DNA from: Hygrocybe punicea
Lineage: Eukaryota > Basidiomycota > Agaricomycetes > Agaricales > Hygrophoraceae
Length of the DNA: 64,000 nucleotides
Assembly (NCBI GenBank): GCA_963556145.1
Contig: OY744462.1
Coordinates: forward strand, 5,022,001-5,086,000
Direction: 5' to 3'
In this document: piece after piece, positions 22,065-32,868 of the stretch
Layout: each line of letters begins with the position of its first letter
Position numbering within the stretch: position 1 is the first letter of the stretch
Made by a program: the position numbers and the translations under genes
Notes under the pieces: model-generated
Told to the model about the DNA's origin: nothing
Databases searched by the model: none
The model's input: the letters and a program-made list of their open reading frames with translations, nothing else

Positions 22065-22290
22065 CTCGTATTTGTCTCCGCTGTTAATTTTGCTCCAGTA
22101 CACTTCTGCGCCTGCCCATGTTCCACGCTGCGCCCCACAGCTCAAAGCTAAGTGTCAAGTTGGTGAACCACCACCACTATTCCTGGCATCAGTTTCATTT
22201 CTCATCATTGCTATTGCCGCGCTTCAATTCTGGTCACTTCTCCACTCGTTATTGACTGAGGACAGTCAATATTTCAGTTGGGAGAGAAGA
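22065..22290 (+). other. 3' internal end and polypurine tract of the gag-only piece
   Basis: Non-coding sequence ending with ACTGAGGACAGTCAA and the purine run GGGAGAGAAGA immediately before LTR-G copy 2. The same arrangement stands in front of LTR-F, which shows that the two pieces share the family's 3' end. Confidence 0.65.
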
Positions 22291-23095
22291 TGATACGCAG
22301 TGCACGTCCCTAAGCACGGAAACCCTCTATTGGACCTATTCTAGCCTTGACATGCTGCGATTATGCTGCGATTCATTGCAAAACATCCCGATTTATATGT
22401 ATCTCCATTGCGATGCGACAGCGCAATGTGCGCGATACAGGCGATACTTTGACATTATGGCGATTTTCTTTGGAGTGCTTCGGCCCCCTTTGGAAACATA
22501 TTTCGAGCCTCTCCGACATCATCCATGCTTATACCATTCACCCTATTCCATTCCGATTCCGTTCCGGTTCCAGGGAAGTCTTTATGTGACATGTTTCACT
22601 TATTTCAAACATTATAGCTCCTATCCTCTAGATATTTTGGAAATTGCTTTCCATTTCATCCCTATTGCACCATAGTTCCTTCGCGCACCGTCTATTTGTC
22701 TTGCCTTCTTCACCCTTCATTGTCCTAACAACCAACTTCGCATAAATACCCCCTATAGTTTACATACTAGAGAGACATCTTGTATACCCCCGATTCCAGT
22801 CTATCATATCACCTCTTTACTGCGCCGTCCATGCGATAGCTCCGCTGTACTCTATTAAACTTTGTGTTCCTTCTATAAAGTGCTACATATACGCCGAAAA
22901 CATCGCTGACTGTTTCGCACACGCCGCACACATCGCGCACATCGCACACATCGGAAACATCATCGCCACTATCCAGAGCACCTCTGAGTATTTTTACTAA
23001 CCTTTTGGATTGAGATTGAACCCCTCAGAATTTGTACAGCACTGTGGTAGAGTTGGTATTTGATTCCGTTCACATTACCGCAGTGCACCCTTTCA
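22291..23095 (+). repeat. LTR-G copy 2 (complete, 805 bp)
   Basis: It begins TGATACGCAGTGCACG after a polypurine tract and ends CCCTTTCA. It is nearly identical to copy 1 (15459) and has the same length as the inverted copy 3 (23377-24181). The right flank is inverted leader sequence and not a genomic target. Confidence 0.85.
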
Positions 23096-23376
23096 TAGTG
23101 GAGACTAGAGCTGCAGGAGCGAAGCGGNNNNNNNNNNNNNNNNNNNNNNNNNNNNNNNNNNNNNNNNNNNNNNNNNNNNNNNNNNNNNNNNNNNNNNNNN
23201 NNNNNNNNNNNNNNNNNNNNNNNNNNNGCAGGTGCTAATGAGGTCACAGGGGTCTGAAAGCAAAGGTGCGAAGGTGCGAAGCAAAAATCAAAAGAAAAAT
23301 CGCAGCAGACAAAGGGTGTCACTGGTGAAAGAACCAAGAGGATATTTCGAAGAACCCCTCGCGGTGGGCTCCAAAA
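23096..23376 (-). other. inverted family-2 leader interrupted by a 100-N gap
   Basis: On the minus strand, after LTR-G copy 3, come the primer-binding site (23373-23357) and leader sequence that matches 20030-20150 closely. After the gap, 23127-23096 matches the end of the leader just before gag (20245-20285), up to its ATG. The N run at 23128-23227 is exactly 100 long, the usual sign of a gap of unknown size. LTR copies 2 and 3 therefore face each other across a short leader, which may be a mis-join. Confidence 0.75.
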
Positions 23377-24181
23377 TGAAAGGGTGCACTGCGGTAATGT
23401 GAACGGAATCAAATACCAACTCTACCACAGTGCTGTACAAATTCTGAGGGGTTCAATCTCAATCCAAAAGGTTAGTAAAATTACTCAGAGGTGCTCTGGA
23501 TAGTGGCGATGATGTTTCCGATGTGTGCGATGTGCGCGATGTGTGCGGCGTGTGCGAAACAGTCAGCGATGTTTTCGGCGTATATGTAGCACTTTATAGA
23601 AGGAACACAAAGTTTAATAGAGTACAGCGGAGCTATCGCATGGACGGCGCAGTAAAGAGGTGATATGATAGACTGGAATCGGGGGTATACAAGATGTCTC
23701 TCTAGTATGTAAACTATAGGGGGTATTTATGCGAAGTTGGTTGTTAGGACAATAAAGAGTGAAGAAGGCAAGACAAATAGATGGTGCGCGAAGGAACTAT
23801 GGTGCAATAGGGATGAAATGGAAAGCAATTTCCAAAATATCTAGAGGATAGGAGCTATAATGTTTGAAATAAGTGAAACATGTCACATAAAGACTTCCCT
23901 GGAACCGGAACGGAATCGGAATGGAATAGGGTGAATGGTATAAGCGTGGATGATGTCGGAGAGGCTCGAAATATGTTTCCAAAGGGGGCCGAAGCACTCC
24001 AAAGAAAATCGCCGTAATGTCAAAGTATCGCCCGTATCGCGCGCATCGCGCTGTCGCATCGCAATGGAGATACATATAAATCAGGATGTTTCGCAATGAA
24101 TCGCAGCATAATCGCAGCATGTCGAGGCTAGAATAGGTCCAATAGAGGGTTTCCGTGCTTAGGGACGTGCACTGCGTATCA
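23377..24181 (-). repeat. LTR-G copy 3 (complete, inverted)
   Basis: On the minus strand it starts TGATACGCAGTGCACG at 24181 and ends CCCTTTCA at 23377, followed by a primer-binding site, so it is a 5' LTR in minus orientation. It differs from copy 2 by scattered transitions. Its outer flank is the interrupted RT of copy H (CCCATGACCAA). Confidence 0.85.
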
Positions 24182-25528
24182 TTGGTCATGGGTGGTATGG
24201 TGGGATCACAGATCGTGATGGCGTTAAGTGGCTGTAGATCATGGACGATATGAAGGGACTTCCCATCCTTTTTCAAAATGCAAAACCAGCGGGAGCGGTA
24301 TGACGAATTTGAGGGTTCATAGGTACCGGTGTTAATCTTGTCTTTGATGATGCCGATGACTTCATTGAGGATGCTGGGTGGGATCAGGATATTTCTATGG
24401 ACCCACGGGTCGTGTGGTATGGTGGGAATGTGGATCAGCAGGAAGTAGTCCGTGTTGAATTGCCCTTTCTTGGATTTGTTCCACGCAAAAGCAGCTTCTT
24501 GCATTTTAATGATATGGTGGCCGAGTTTATCTTCCTCAGGCCAAAGAAATCCATCCAGGTTCATCAGCATCGCATCATGTCGTTCCTGGGTGTAGTGGGT
24601 GCCAGGTGTAAAGTTGGGCAGATGTGTCAGGAGTGTGGGTAAATTGGCTAGCGGGTCACTGGTGATCTCGCATATGATCTGGTATTCATTGGGAAGAGTG
24701 GTGGAGATTGGGCGGATATGATCAGCTACTTTTTCTTGGTGACGACACCTTTTAGGTCCCTGGTAGGGGGGGTTGTATACGAGATATGAGTAGCGTGTTC
24801 AGTAGGGGTTTTGTTACAAATATTCAAAGGGGAAATAGATGATGTGGGAGTAGAGATGGAACAAGAGGAGGGAAGGGTATCGGCAGTACGTATCTGATTT
24901 TGTACATCGGTCAACAATGAAATGTACTGGGCGGCAGTCTGAGGCTGAGACGAAGAGAAATCTAAATTGATAGAAAAACATAAGTCCTCTTCTAGGGGAA
25001 ATGGCAAAAGGGAAGCATAGTTCGTGGTATAGGTGTGGTCGCTTTCAAGTGGTGGCTTCTCATCTCCCAGTGCGTCCTTCCTGAGAGGTATCTCTGGGTC
25101 CTCGACTTCTAAAAATCTGGCTTTCCGGTGTCAGACCGCTCTCGTCAGTTCTTCTGGTTGTGCTCGATGGTGGGCAAAGTGACGATGGCGCTGGTGTTTG
25201 GATCCGTGATTGTGACCTGTTGCTCTCTGTTTTTATAATCTTTCGTGAGGGCCTCAGAAAGTGTGAAGAAGGGTCGGCTGATGAGAATCTCGTAGGGGGT
25301 GTTGTCGTCGACTTGGACATGCAGGAATAGATCAACATCGCTGAAAGTGAATTTAAGGTTGGCAATCCAGCTGAGGGTGTCGTTGTCACTTTTGTTTGCC
25401 GACTGCATCCACATCTTCATGTTTTGGAGACCGTAACTGAGCTTTTCCCAAATGTCACATCGCATGCCGATGATTATGGAGCCATTGTCGAGGACGCACT
25501 CGAATATGAACTTGCCATTGATGAGCAG
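24182..25528 (-). pseudogene. protease and N-terminal RT fragment of Gypsy copy H
   Basis: The minus strand reads the protease core (FECVLDNGSIIIGM) and PYEILISRPFFTLSEALTKD. It then has the pol N-terminus FPLEEDLCFSINLDFSSSQP, and after a small deletion at about 24720 that shifts the frame, GFLWPEEDKLGHHIIKMQ and the first RT motifs (WFCILKKDGKSLHIVHDLQP). It ends at IPPMTN where LTR-G begins. All parts align with copy C (39121-40446). The 5' continuation, protease start and gag, is at 58165-58919 on the far side of the hAT insertion. Confidence 0.85.
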
Positions 25529-26121
25529 TAGTGATGCCAAAGTTCGGTTCGGAACCGAACCGAACCCGGTTTGAACTGCGAACCGAACCGGAAGTTCGGT
25601 TCTGGTTCAGCCCTTTGGCTGAACCGAACCACTGGTTTTGTTTGCGGTTCTGGCACTGACATGCAGTTCAAACCGCATTCAAACGCAGTTCAAACTGCGA
25701 ACCGTAATGTATAGTTACCTACATAGATACTCATTTAGATACTGAATTTTTCACATTTTTTTCTATGCAGTCGCGTGAACTTAGGTCATGTGACCTTAAA
25801 CATACTCGCGTGACACCCTAAACACTAACGTTACTCAACAACCATGGTAAGTAACGGCTTCATACTATATTTTACTGACATTTTATTACATAGAACAGCC
25901 CCCTGTGGCCCACCTTGACCGCATAAAGAAGGCGCCCGCAGTCAACTCCACCCAACAACCTCCCTCGCGTTCCAACACGAGTCAGAGTGAATTGAGGGCA
26001 GCAGCGGCAGCAGCAGCAACAGCAGTGGCAACACCACCAATGCCACCACCCCAATGACGGCCAAATGGCCCCAAATGACAGCAACTGCAACAGCAGCAGC
26101 AGCAACCACAACCGCAACCGC

Positions 26122-26471
26122 TGTAGAGGGTCCTCGACCCTCTGAGGCCATAACATCGATATCTAGTGAATCCGCTCGAACCCGACGTCTCTGGCAATCT
26201 ATGCTCGAACCCGACGCAACCCGACGCAACCCGATGCATACTGACTAGCACGGCCGCTCACGTACCTGGTCGGTCCATCTCCTAAACTCACGGAACTTCA
26301 AATATCAAAGATAGATCTCATCGGACTGGGATCCCGACATTGGACTTGCCTTATTCACGCCTAGCGTCTCCCTTATGGAGATATAGTAAAGTATATTACA
26401 TCTTTTACGGTTTTTATATCTTCCACCCATTTTCCCTGTCATCGTCGCCTCGCAACGCTCTTCATACTTCC
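26122..26471 (+). repeat. 5' LTR of Gypsy A, first part
   Basis: Matches 56589-56937 of the 3' LTR, from TGTAGAGGGTCCTCGACCC to CATACTTCC. The remainder (CTTCCCCATTTTTATCC onward) is found at 45885-46324. CTTCC is present on both sides of the intervening element B, whose insertion site it marks. Confidence 0.92.
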
Positions 26472-26876
26472 TGTAATGCGACAGAATAAGCCAAAGGTTT
26501 TACTTCACAAGACGGTTTAGGAAAAAGGGCTTAGGTTCTGAAGGCAGTCAATCTTAGAGTAAGAGGAAGTGATTGAGTAGCAAGTGATACGAAATTTGAA
26601 GTCTACAGTACAAGCTGAAAGTAGACGACTTATATAGCGTAAGGAAGTGGCTATGTTACTAGGAAAGGGTTCATGGCTATGCGCCAGAGCATATGGTGTA
26701 AAGGGATGAAACGCATAGGAAAGGAGATAGCATACAGCATTTGTCGAATTATATGACTAAGCGGAGGGCAATGGCAGCGCATATGTGAAAGGAATGACTA
26801 ATGATAGCGGAAGAGGAGAGGGAAAGGAAAAAGGAAAAAGGAAAAAGTAAGCACGTTTAGCTAAGAAATCATAACA
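26472..26876 (-). repeat. 3' LTR of chromovirus B
   Basis: On the minus strand it begins TGTTATGATTTCTTAGC and ends CTGTCGCATTACA (405 bp). It is almost identical to the 5' LTR pieces at 35634-35876 and 45730-45884, with a few transitions and one extra GGAAAAA unit. Confidence 0.9.
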
Positions 26877-28060
26877 CTCTACCAGCCGGAGAAATATATG
26901 TCCACATATTACCCTTCAGTGTCCAACCAAGAAATCGCTCACAATCGCGGAGGAGAGAGGAAGGAAGTCTATCCTCGTGATGAAGTTCAAATATCCGATC
27001 GAAGGTCGATAGTTCCAACGCATAACAGCGTAGTCGGTCACTGTCATCGCGTCGGAAGCATTTAAAGCAGTGTGCAGGAGAACGCGGATGCGAACGAGAA
27101 TGAGAACGACCTCGAGAGGGAAAGGGGACGATCGGAAGGGACGGGAGAGCAGGGGTATTCAACCAGGTATTGAAATCTCCTCCTAGGGGAATGTAGAAGG
27201 TAGAAGGCGGTAGAGAAGAAGGAGAGGGAGGAGAGGGAAAGACCAGGTGAGCGGTAGCGACGAACTCAGCAAATGTGTCATCATCGTCCACGCATGACTC
27301 AATGTAGTCTTCGTCTCCGTTGGCAATCTCCATACCTTCTAACATATCTAGCTCCTCGGTTACGCGTCCAACGTTGATATGGAGTGGCAGGGGGCGTGAG
27401 GAGGAAATTTCCATCGCAGGCCTGGACACATCGGTATAAGACTTCATTGTCTGCGAAGCCGAGGGGACGGGTGAAATTACGATGCCAGAATTCGCCGGGG
27501 AGGGCGACCTTGATGAGGTGGTGAGGGAAATGAAGGTCGAGAGTGGACTGGAAAGAGGCCAAGAGATTGATGATATAAACGACTTTACGATAGCTCCAAG
27601 GAAGGAAAAAGGCGCGTTGGAGCAAATGTTGGACATATTGGAGATGTGCGGCACCAGGGGCAGCTGAATGGAAGATGCGAAGGAAAACGCACGAATCCCA
27701 CTGGGCTAACACAAAGAAAAGAGGTGGACGGGTGGGCCAAGCGGAAGGATCTTGCCAAAGATGTTCGGGTGGCCAATCATATTCACGATCAGTGGCACGG
27801 TACATATACCGTGAGATAACCAGCCGAGGAGGGGTGGGACAAGGATCGTCGTCGAGACAGTCGAGGTGAATAGAGAACTGGAAGCGACGATATTTGGCAA
27901 GGATACGCCGAGAATGGCGAAGGGGTAAGCCCAAGTTAAGGTGACGAAAGTGAGGAACGATGTTGTGTGCACGGATTGAAATGATGGGCAGAAGGCAAAA
28001 GAGCGAAGAAGACGGAAAAAAGATGTCAGAGTTTATATAGGAAATTGGTAATGACATCAC
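26869..28060 (-). pseudogene. accessory gene downstream of pol in chromovirus B, frame-broken
   Basis: A sense-strand frame starts within four bases of the pol stop and runs to about 27299 (RRILAKYRRFQFSIHLDCLD, MYRATDREYDWPPEHLWQD, RPPLFFVLAQWDSCVFLRIF). A second frame, open from 27654 to 26869, continues with VTEELDMLEGMEIANGDEDY, ESCVDDDDTFAEFVATAHL and CFKCFRRDDSDRLRCYALEL. One frameshift or a small intron near 27300-27480 would join them into a protein of about 390 aa. The final TGA lies inside the 3' LTR. I do not recognise the family. The mixed hydrophobic and charged composition looks like real protein and unlike a chance frame. It could be a gene particular to this chromovirus lineage. 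Confidence 0.5.
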
Positions 28061-30245
28061 ATGGTGTTTCTTTGATCTTCATATTCTAGAATTGCATCAT
28101 GTGCATGGCGCAAATTGGAAAGAGGTTCCCAAGTATTTTCATCGGCGGAGTAGCCTTTCCATTTCACGAGGTACTCCTTCTTGCGGCGGCGATAACGATG
28201 ATCGATGATGGTCTCAACTTCGTATTCTTCATGTTTGTCAATGATGTCAGGAGGAGGACGTAAGTTGTCATCTGTTACAGGAGGATGTAATTGTTCATCA
28301 ACAATAGCCAGTTGCAATAGGGAAACATGAAAGACTGGGTGTATCTTCCAGGAACGTGGAAGTTGGAGTTTGTAGGCCACAGGGGAAATACGATTGATGA
28401 TGGGGAAGGGTCCAGTGTGTCGAACATCTAGCTTTTTTGTCGGTCGTCCAGTGTTGAGGTTTCGTATGTCCAACCAAACAAGTTGTCCAATATCGAAGGT
28501 GATATGTTTACGTTTTCTATCAGCAAAGTGCTTCATGTCATCAGCGGTTCGTTGTAAGGAGAGACTTGCGGCATATTGCGCATCATGTAGGGTCATGAGA
28601 AAATCGTTAGCGGAGGGATTGTTGGATTCCGGTTTGTCGATAGATAGGGGAGTTCGGGGATGGCGGCCATATTCTAAATAGAAAGGGGAGAAGCCGGTGG
28701 AAGAATGCAAGCGGTTGTTATAAGAGAACTCAGCCTGTGATAACCACTCGGACCAATCGGATTGCATAAAGTTGGTATAGAGCTGGAGATACTGTTCCAG
28801 TTCCTGATTAGTGCGTTCCATTTGTCCATTGGTTTGTGGATGATAGGCAGTGGATAAAGCCATATCAATTCCAAGAAGTTTGTTGAGTTCAGCAGTGAAT
28901 TTTGCCGCGAATTGCGTTCCACGATCAGAAATGATCTTTTTAGGCCATCCGTGTGATTTCCAGATGTGATCTCGAAAGAGTCGTGCAGCACCTTCAGCGG
29001 AGAGCGCCGAAGTTGTAGGAATGAAATGAGCACGTTTCATAAAACGATCGACAATGACAAAGGTTGCATCGAATCCAAAGGAGAGTGGTAACTGCGTTAT
29101 AAAGTCCGCAGTGATTTCTTCCCATGCTGTGGAAGCAGGAGGAAGAGGGTGTAATAGTCCTGTAGGGCGTGAACGTAGTATCTTAGTACGTTGACAATCA
29201 GGACAGGAGGCAATAAAATTTGAAACATCTCGATGAAGTGATTCCCAGACATAATCGCAAGAGATTAGGTCGCATGTCTTATCTATTCCAGGATGCCCAG
29301 CATGAGGTGGTGAATGAGCCGAACGAATAATCTCAGTGCGCAGAGAAACAACCTCGGGCACAACTATGCGTTCTCTAGCATCGCAGACCAATCCATCTAT
29401 GAGGGACCATCGGGAAGAGGAATCGGAGATTTTAGAAGAGATGTAAGGTGGCAATGGGGATGGGAAGTGAAGTCGATTAAGGAATCTAGGAGAGGATAAA
29501 TTAATGATCGCATTGATGAAGTGAGATTCCGAAAGTAGAGCTCTATCCAAGTTGTCGGGACCTTCAGGGAAATAATCGGGGTGGCGAGATAAGCCATCAG
29601 CACGGTTACGTGTTCCAGGGATATGTTCTATACAGAAATCGAAGCGACTGAGAAATTTGGACCATCTAGCTTGGTGACGAGAGAGGGAGCGATTTGTCAT
29701 AAAGTATTTGAGGGCTTGATTGTCGGATCTAATGACAATGGTATGATTAGCTCCTTCAAGTAGATGACGCCAGTGTGATAGCGATTTAACGATAGCCAGA
29801 AGTTCTTGATCGGGAGTCGAATAGTTTCATTCTGCAGGTGATAGTGAAGCAGAATAATAACCAATAGGATGAAGCTTATCATCATGTTTTTGCATAAGGA
29901 CAGCACCGATAGCGAAGCCGGAGGAGTCGGTTTCAAGGATATAAGGAAGATCAAGTCGGGGAGCTTTAAGGATGGGTTTGGAAGTAATGGATTTTTTAAG
30001 GGAATCAAATGCGAATTGACAGTTGGAAGTCCAAGCGAATTTATTATCTTTTCTTGTAAGATTGTGAAGAGGTTGGGCGATAGAAGAGAAATCTTTGATG
30101 AATCTGCGCCAAAAGTTCATGGTGCCAAGGAATGATTGAACATCTCGAACGCGTTTAGGAATGGGCCAATCAGAAATAGAACGTATCTTGGCGGGATTAA
30201 TAGCGATTTCGCCATGAGAAATAATTTGACCAAGATACTTAACGG
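28057..30245 (-). pseudogene. pol of chromovirus B, second part: RT end, RNase H, integrase, chromodomain
   Basis: On the minus strand the RT thumb resumes with VKYLGQIISHGEIAINPAKI and is followed by FLGTMNFWRRFIKDFS. RNase H then begins (LPYILETDSSGFAIGAVLMQ), and a TGA at 29827-29829 follows SPAE, where an Arg is usual. After the stop the same frame is intact to 28057: HIPGTRNRADGLSR, the HHCC domain (HSPPHAGHPG ... CPDCQRTK) and the DDE core (ADFITQLP, IISDRGTQFA, HPQTNGQMERTNQEL). A GPF-type region comes next, and the chromodomain last (EYEVETIIDHRYRRRKKEYL, VKWKGYSADENTWEP). The chromodomain would steer integration to marked histones. The 547-codon integrase part is undamaged. Confidence 0.93.
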
Positions 30246-30574
30246 TGTGGTGAACGCGGCCTGGGTAGGCGCGGATTCGGGGTGTGCGAGATCGTTGTCA
30301 CTGGGGTGAAAACCCAAAACTCAACTTGTTTGTGACTATTTACAACAGCCACTACATACAAATAATAGAACAAATAGAGAATATAGTAAAATGAGTGAAT
30401 ACGTACCCAGAGATATAGATGTCTCTACATCCAGTAGGGACACAAATAGAGACTGTCCCCAGTCTCACATCAGGCAAGGGAGGAAGAAATAGGAAAAAGA
30501 AAAAGGGAGGGAGGGAAGGGACAATACTGAAAACAAAACAAACAAAACAAAACAAAAACAAAAATCCAATCAAC

Positions 30575-32737
30575 TCAACAGGAATCTTCCAACACAAAGT
30601 CTTCCAACTTCTCCAACCGATCCACCAACTTTACCAACTTTTGCTCCAGAACCTTGAGGGCCTTGAGGGATAACAATGCTGACTCGAGCGCAAGCAAAGT
30701 CGAAGCAGGTATGTCATCAGTGGCAAACGTGGATGTTGGCAACATGCCCTGGCCTGCTTCTGGGGATAACGACAAGGGTGTAGTGGGTACAAAGTCATGG
30801 AGCAGCAGTGCATGGGCGTAGCAGGACGGGGTCAAGCGTGGGGTCGTGGTATGGGCTACCAAATGGGCCTGCGAGGCTCCATGGGGTGGATCGTGGGCAT
30901 GCGGGGTTGACTGGGGTGGCAGGTGACATGGTGTGTTGGGGGCATCAAAGAAGGAGGGGGGCGGACTCATTTGGGATGGGAGGGGGCCATACAGAGGCTC
31001 TGGGGCGTGAACGTGGGCGTAGGGGCTGGTCCGTGGGTCCATTGTTGGTCCTGGATGATGGAATGCAGGGGCCAATGGTGGGGCGATGTGGGACGGCATT
31101 GGAGGCTCAAACGCGGCGGGGGCGGCTTGAACGGTGTCACGGAGGGCGATATGGGGGTCCTGTCGGTGGTACGCGGCTGCCGGGGGTCGAAACGAGAGCG
31201 GAACGGGGGCGGATGTGTCGATATGCGCGCGGACGCATTTTTCTGGCGACGGCACGGGGTCAGACGGCGGGGGCGTGTAACAGTTCGCCTCTAGGGACGA
31301 CGTCGAGGCCGTGGACGCGAACGCGGGGCGAAACGGGGGTGAAACGGAGGCAGACGCGCCGAGACGCGTGGAAATCGGCCTTGGGCGCGCGCGGAGGCGT
31401 TTTCCTGGGGATGGTGCGCGTTCAAACGACGGGTGTACGTCGTGGCTTGCATCCGGGGACGACGGAGAGGGCGTAGACGCTGACGGCAGGCGAAATGGGA
31501 GTGGAATGGGGGCAGAAACGGGGGCCGATGTTGAAAACGGCGTCTGCGGGGCGCTAGCGCGGATTCCTGGGGACGACGCGGGCTCAAACGGTGGGGGCAT
31601 GTCACGGCTGGCCTCTTGGGACGACGGCGAGGGCGTAGACGGTGACGGCGGGCGAAACAAGGGCGAAACGGAGGTGGTTGTGTCGATACACGTGTTTTCG
31701 ATGCGTTGGGGCGCGTGGGCGGGTCGTCCTGAGGCTGGCGAGGGCGCAGATGGTGGCGGCGCATCACGGTTCGTCTCTGGGGACGACAGCGTGTCCGTAG
31801 GTGCAAACGGGGGGCCATTTGAGCCAGAAACGAGGGGGGACGCGTCGATACGCGTGTTAACGTTGCGTTGGCGTGCGCGGACGCATTTTTCCGGGGACGG
31901 CGCGGGCGCAGACGATGGCGGCATGTGTTGGAACACCCCTGGGGACGATTGCGAGGGCGTACGCGAAGACGGGGGCCGAAACGAGGCGGAAACGAGTGAG
32001 GACGCGTCAATACGCGTATTCACGTTGGACTTGCGCGCGTGGACGCGTTTACCTGCGCGGCAACCACGGGAACGACGGGGACGGGCGTACCTGGGACTGC
32101 ACAAGCAACAGCCGTTGCAATGCGCGCGCTTTCCTTTGACTACCGAGTCTCCGTTACTCGTTTGATGCGCGAGGCGCGCTCCATGTTGGACGGGTTCGTT
32201 GCGGCCATTCTGGGGCTTTCCGGGCGCGGTTTTTCGAGCGGGATCTGTGGGGGGTCGTCTTCCGAGTCCGTTGGATGTGTTGAGATGAGTGTGGGTGGCG
32301 GGAGTAGTGTAAATAAACGGAAATGCGAAGGGGTGGGCATGTTGAACACCGTGTGACGTGGCCGTGACGCTGTGACAAAAAGGCCAAAAGGCCGAGTGCT
32401 GCAGCCCAGGGGGCGCAACTGGTACGAAGAAACAATATGTAGGTGTCGGAATCATTGGAAATGGGCCTAGGAGTTGCTGAGCGACTGGAGAGGCTTGAAA
32501 TGCTGCCGAATATGGGGCGCTGTTGACTATGGGGGCGCTGTTGCTGCCAGAAAGAGGGAAAGGTGCCAAAATTGGCGAAGTCAAAGAGGGAAATGTGAAG
32601 TGAGCTTGACACTCCTCGCGGTGGGCTCCAGATGTGGTGAACGCGGCCTGGGTAGGCGTAGATTCGGGGTGCGAGATTGTTGTCAATGGGGTGAAAACCC
32701 AAAACTCAACTTGTTTGTAACTATGTACACAAGCCAC
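30575..32737 (-). CDS. 720-aa repeat protein of element D
   Basis: An unbroken frame starts in the 5' LTR (ATG at 32737), crosses the primer-binding site and fills the element. The middle is made of about seven degenerate repeats of ~50-60 residues with the pattern VSPPFRPPSPSTPSPSSxEA, then DMPPPSxPAPSPEKCVRARQ, each with an Arg-rich NVNTRIDAS link. The last ~45 residues are quite different: a leucine-rich helix with heptad spacing (LLALESALLSLKALKVLEQK, LVKLVDRLEKLEDFVLED). A coiled coil joined to Pro/Arg-rich repeats would suit a Gag-like RNA-binding or assembly protein, but that is inference. Alternatively the frame is a by-product of a GC-rich tandem repeat. The ordered coiled-coil end argues for coding. 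Confidence 0.5.
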   Translation of the reverse strand: MACVHSYKQVEFWVFTPLTTISHPESTPTQAAFTTSGAHREECQAHFTFPSLTSPILAPFPLSGSNSAPIVNSAPYSAAFQASPVAQQLLGPFPMIPTPTYCFFVPVAPPGLQHSAFWPFCHSVTATSHGVQHAHPFAFPFIYTTPATHTHLNTSNGLGRRPPTDPARKTAPGKPQNGRNEPVQHGARLAHQTSNGDSVVKGKRAHCNGCCLCSPRYARPRRSRGCRAGKRVHARKSNVNTRIDASSLVSASFRPPSSRTPSQSSPGVFQHMPPSSAPAPSPEKCVRARQRNVNTRIDASPLVSGSNGPPFAPTDTLSSPETNRDAPPPSAPSPASGRPAHAPQRIENTCIDTTTSVSPLFRPPSPSTPSPSSQEASRDMPPPFEPASSPGIRASAPQTPFSTSAPVSAPIPLPFRLPSASTPSPSSPDASHDVHPSFERAPSPGKRLRARPRPISTRLGASASVSPPFRPAFASTASTSSLEANCYTPPPSDPVPSPEKCVRAHIDTSAPVPLSFRPPAAAYHRQDPHIALRDTVQAAPAAFEPPMPSHIAPPLAPAFHHPGPTMDPRTSPYAHVHAPEPLYGPLPSQMSPPPSFFDAPNTPCHLPPQSTPHAHDPPHGASQAHLVAHTTTPRLTPSCYAHALLLHDFVPTTPLSLSPEAGQGMLPTSTFATDDIPASTLLALESALLSLKALKVLEQKLVKLVDRLEKLEDFVLEDSC
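32614..32630 (-). other. primer-binding site of element D
   Basis: On the minus strand TGGAGCCCACCGCGAGG, two bases after the LTR end ACCACA. It is identical over 17 bases to the site of Gypsy C (36684-36700). Confidence 0.8.
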
Positions 32738-32868
32738 TATATAGGTACTGTATAGTATCTATAAATGGAATGTGGTAAAGAAATGGTGAAGTGAAATTGT
32801 AAAGAAGATAAGAACTGTAACAATAGAAAATAAGAGAATACGCACACAGAGAGATATCAATCTCTACA

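Larger units (their letters stand above)
30246..32868 (-). mobile_element. element D: non-autonomous LTR retrotransposon (2.6 kb) carrying one long gene
   Basis: Direct repeats at 30246-30429 and 32633-32868 begin TGTGGTGAACGCGG and end CTCTACA on the plus strand. ACGG on both sides (30242-30245 and 32869-32872) is the target duplication. A primer-binding site (32630-32614, minus) right inside the right-hand LTR fixes the orientation as minus and is the same as in Gypsy A and C. It has no gag, protease, RT or integrase. The only large gene is a 720-codon Pro/Ser-rich frame. It interrupts pol of chromovirus B between FEKDSV and KYLGQ. Confidence 0.88.

Noticed and set aside
22969..23412. Frames that cross the N run
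   Set aside because: The gap size is unknown, so no frame can be carried across it.
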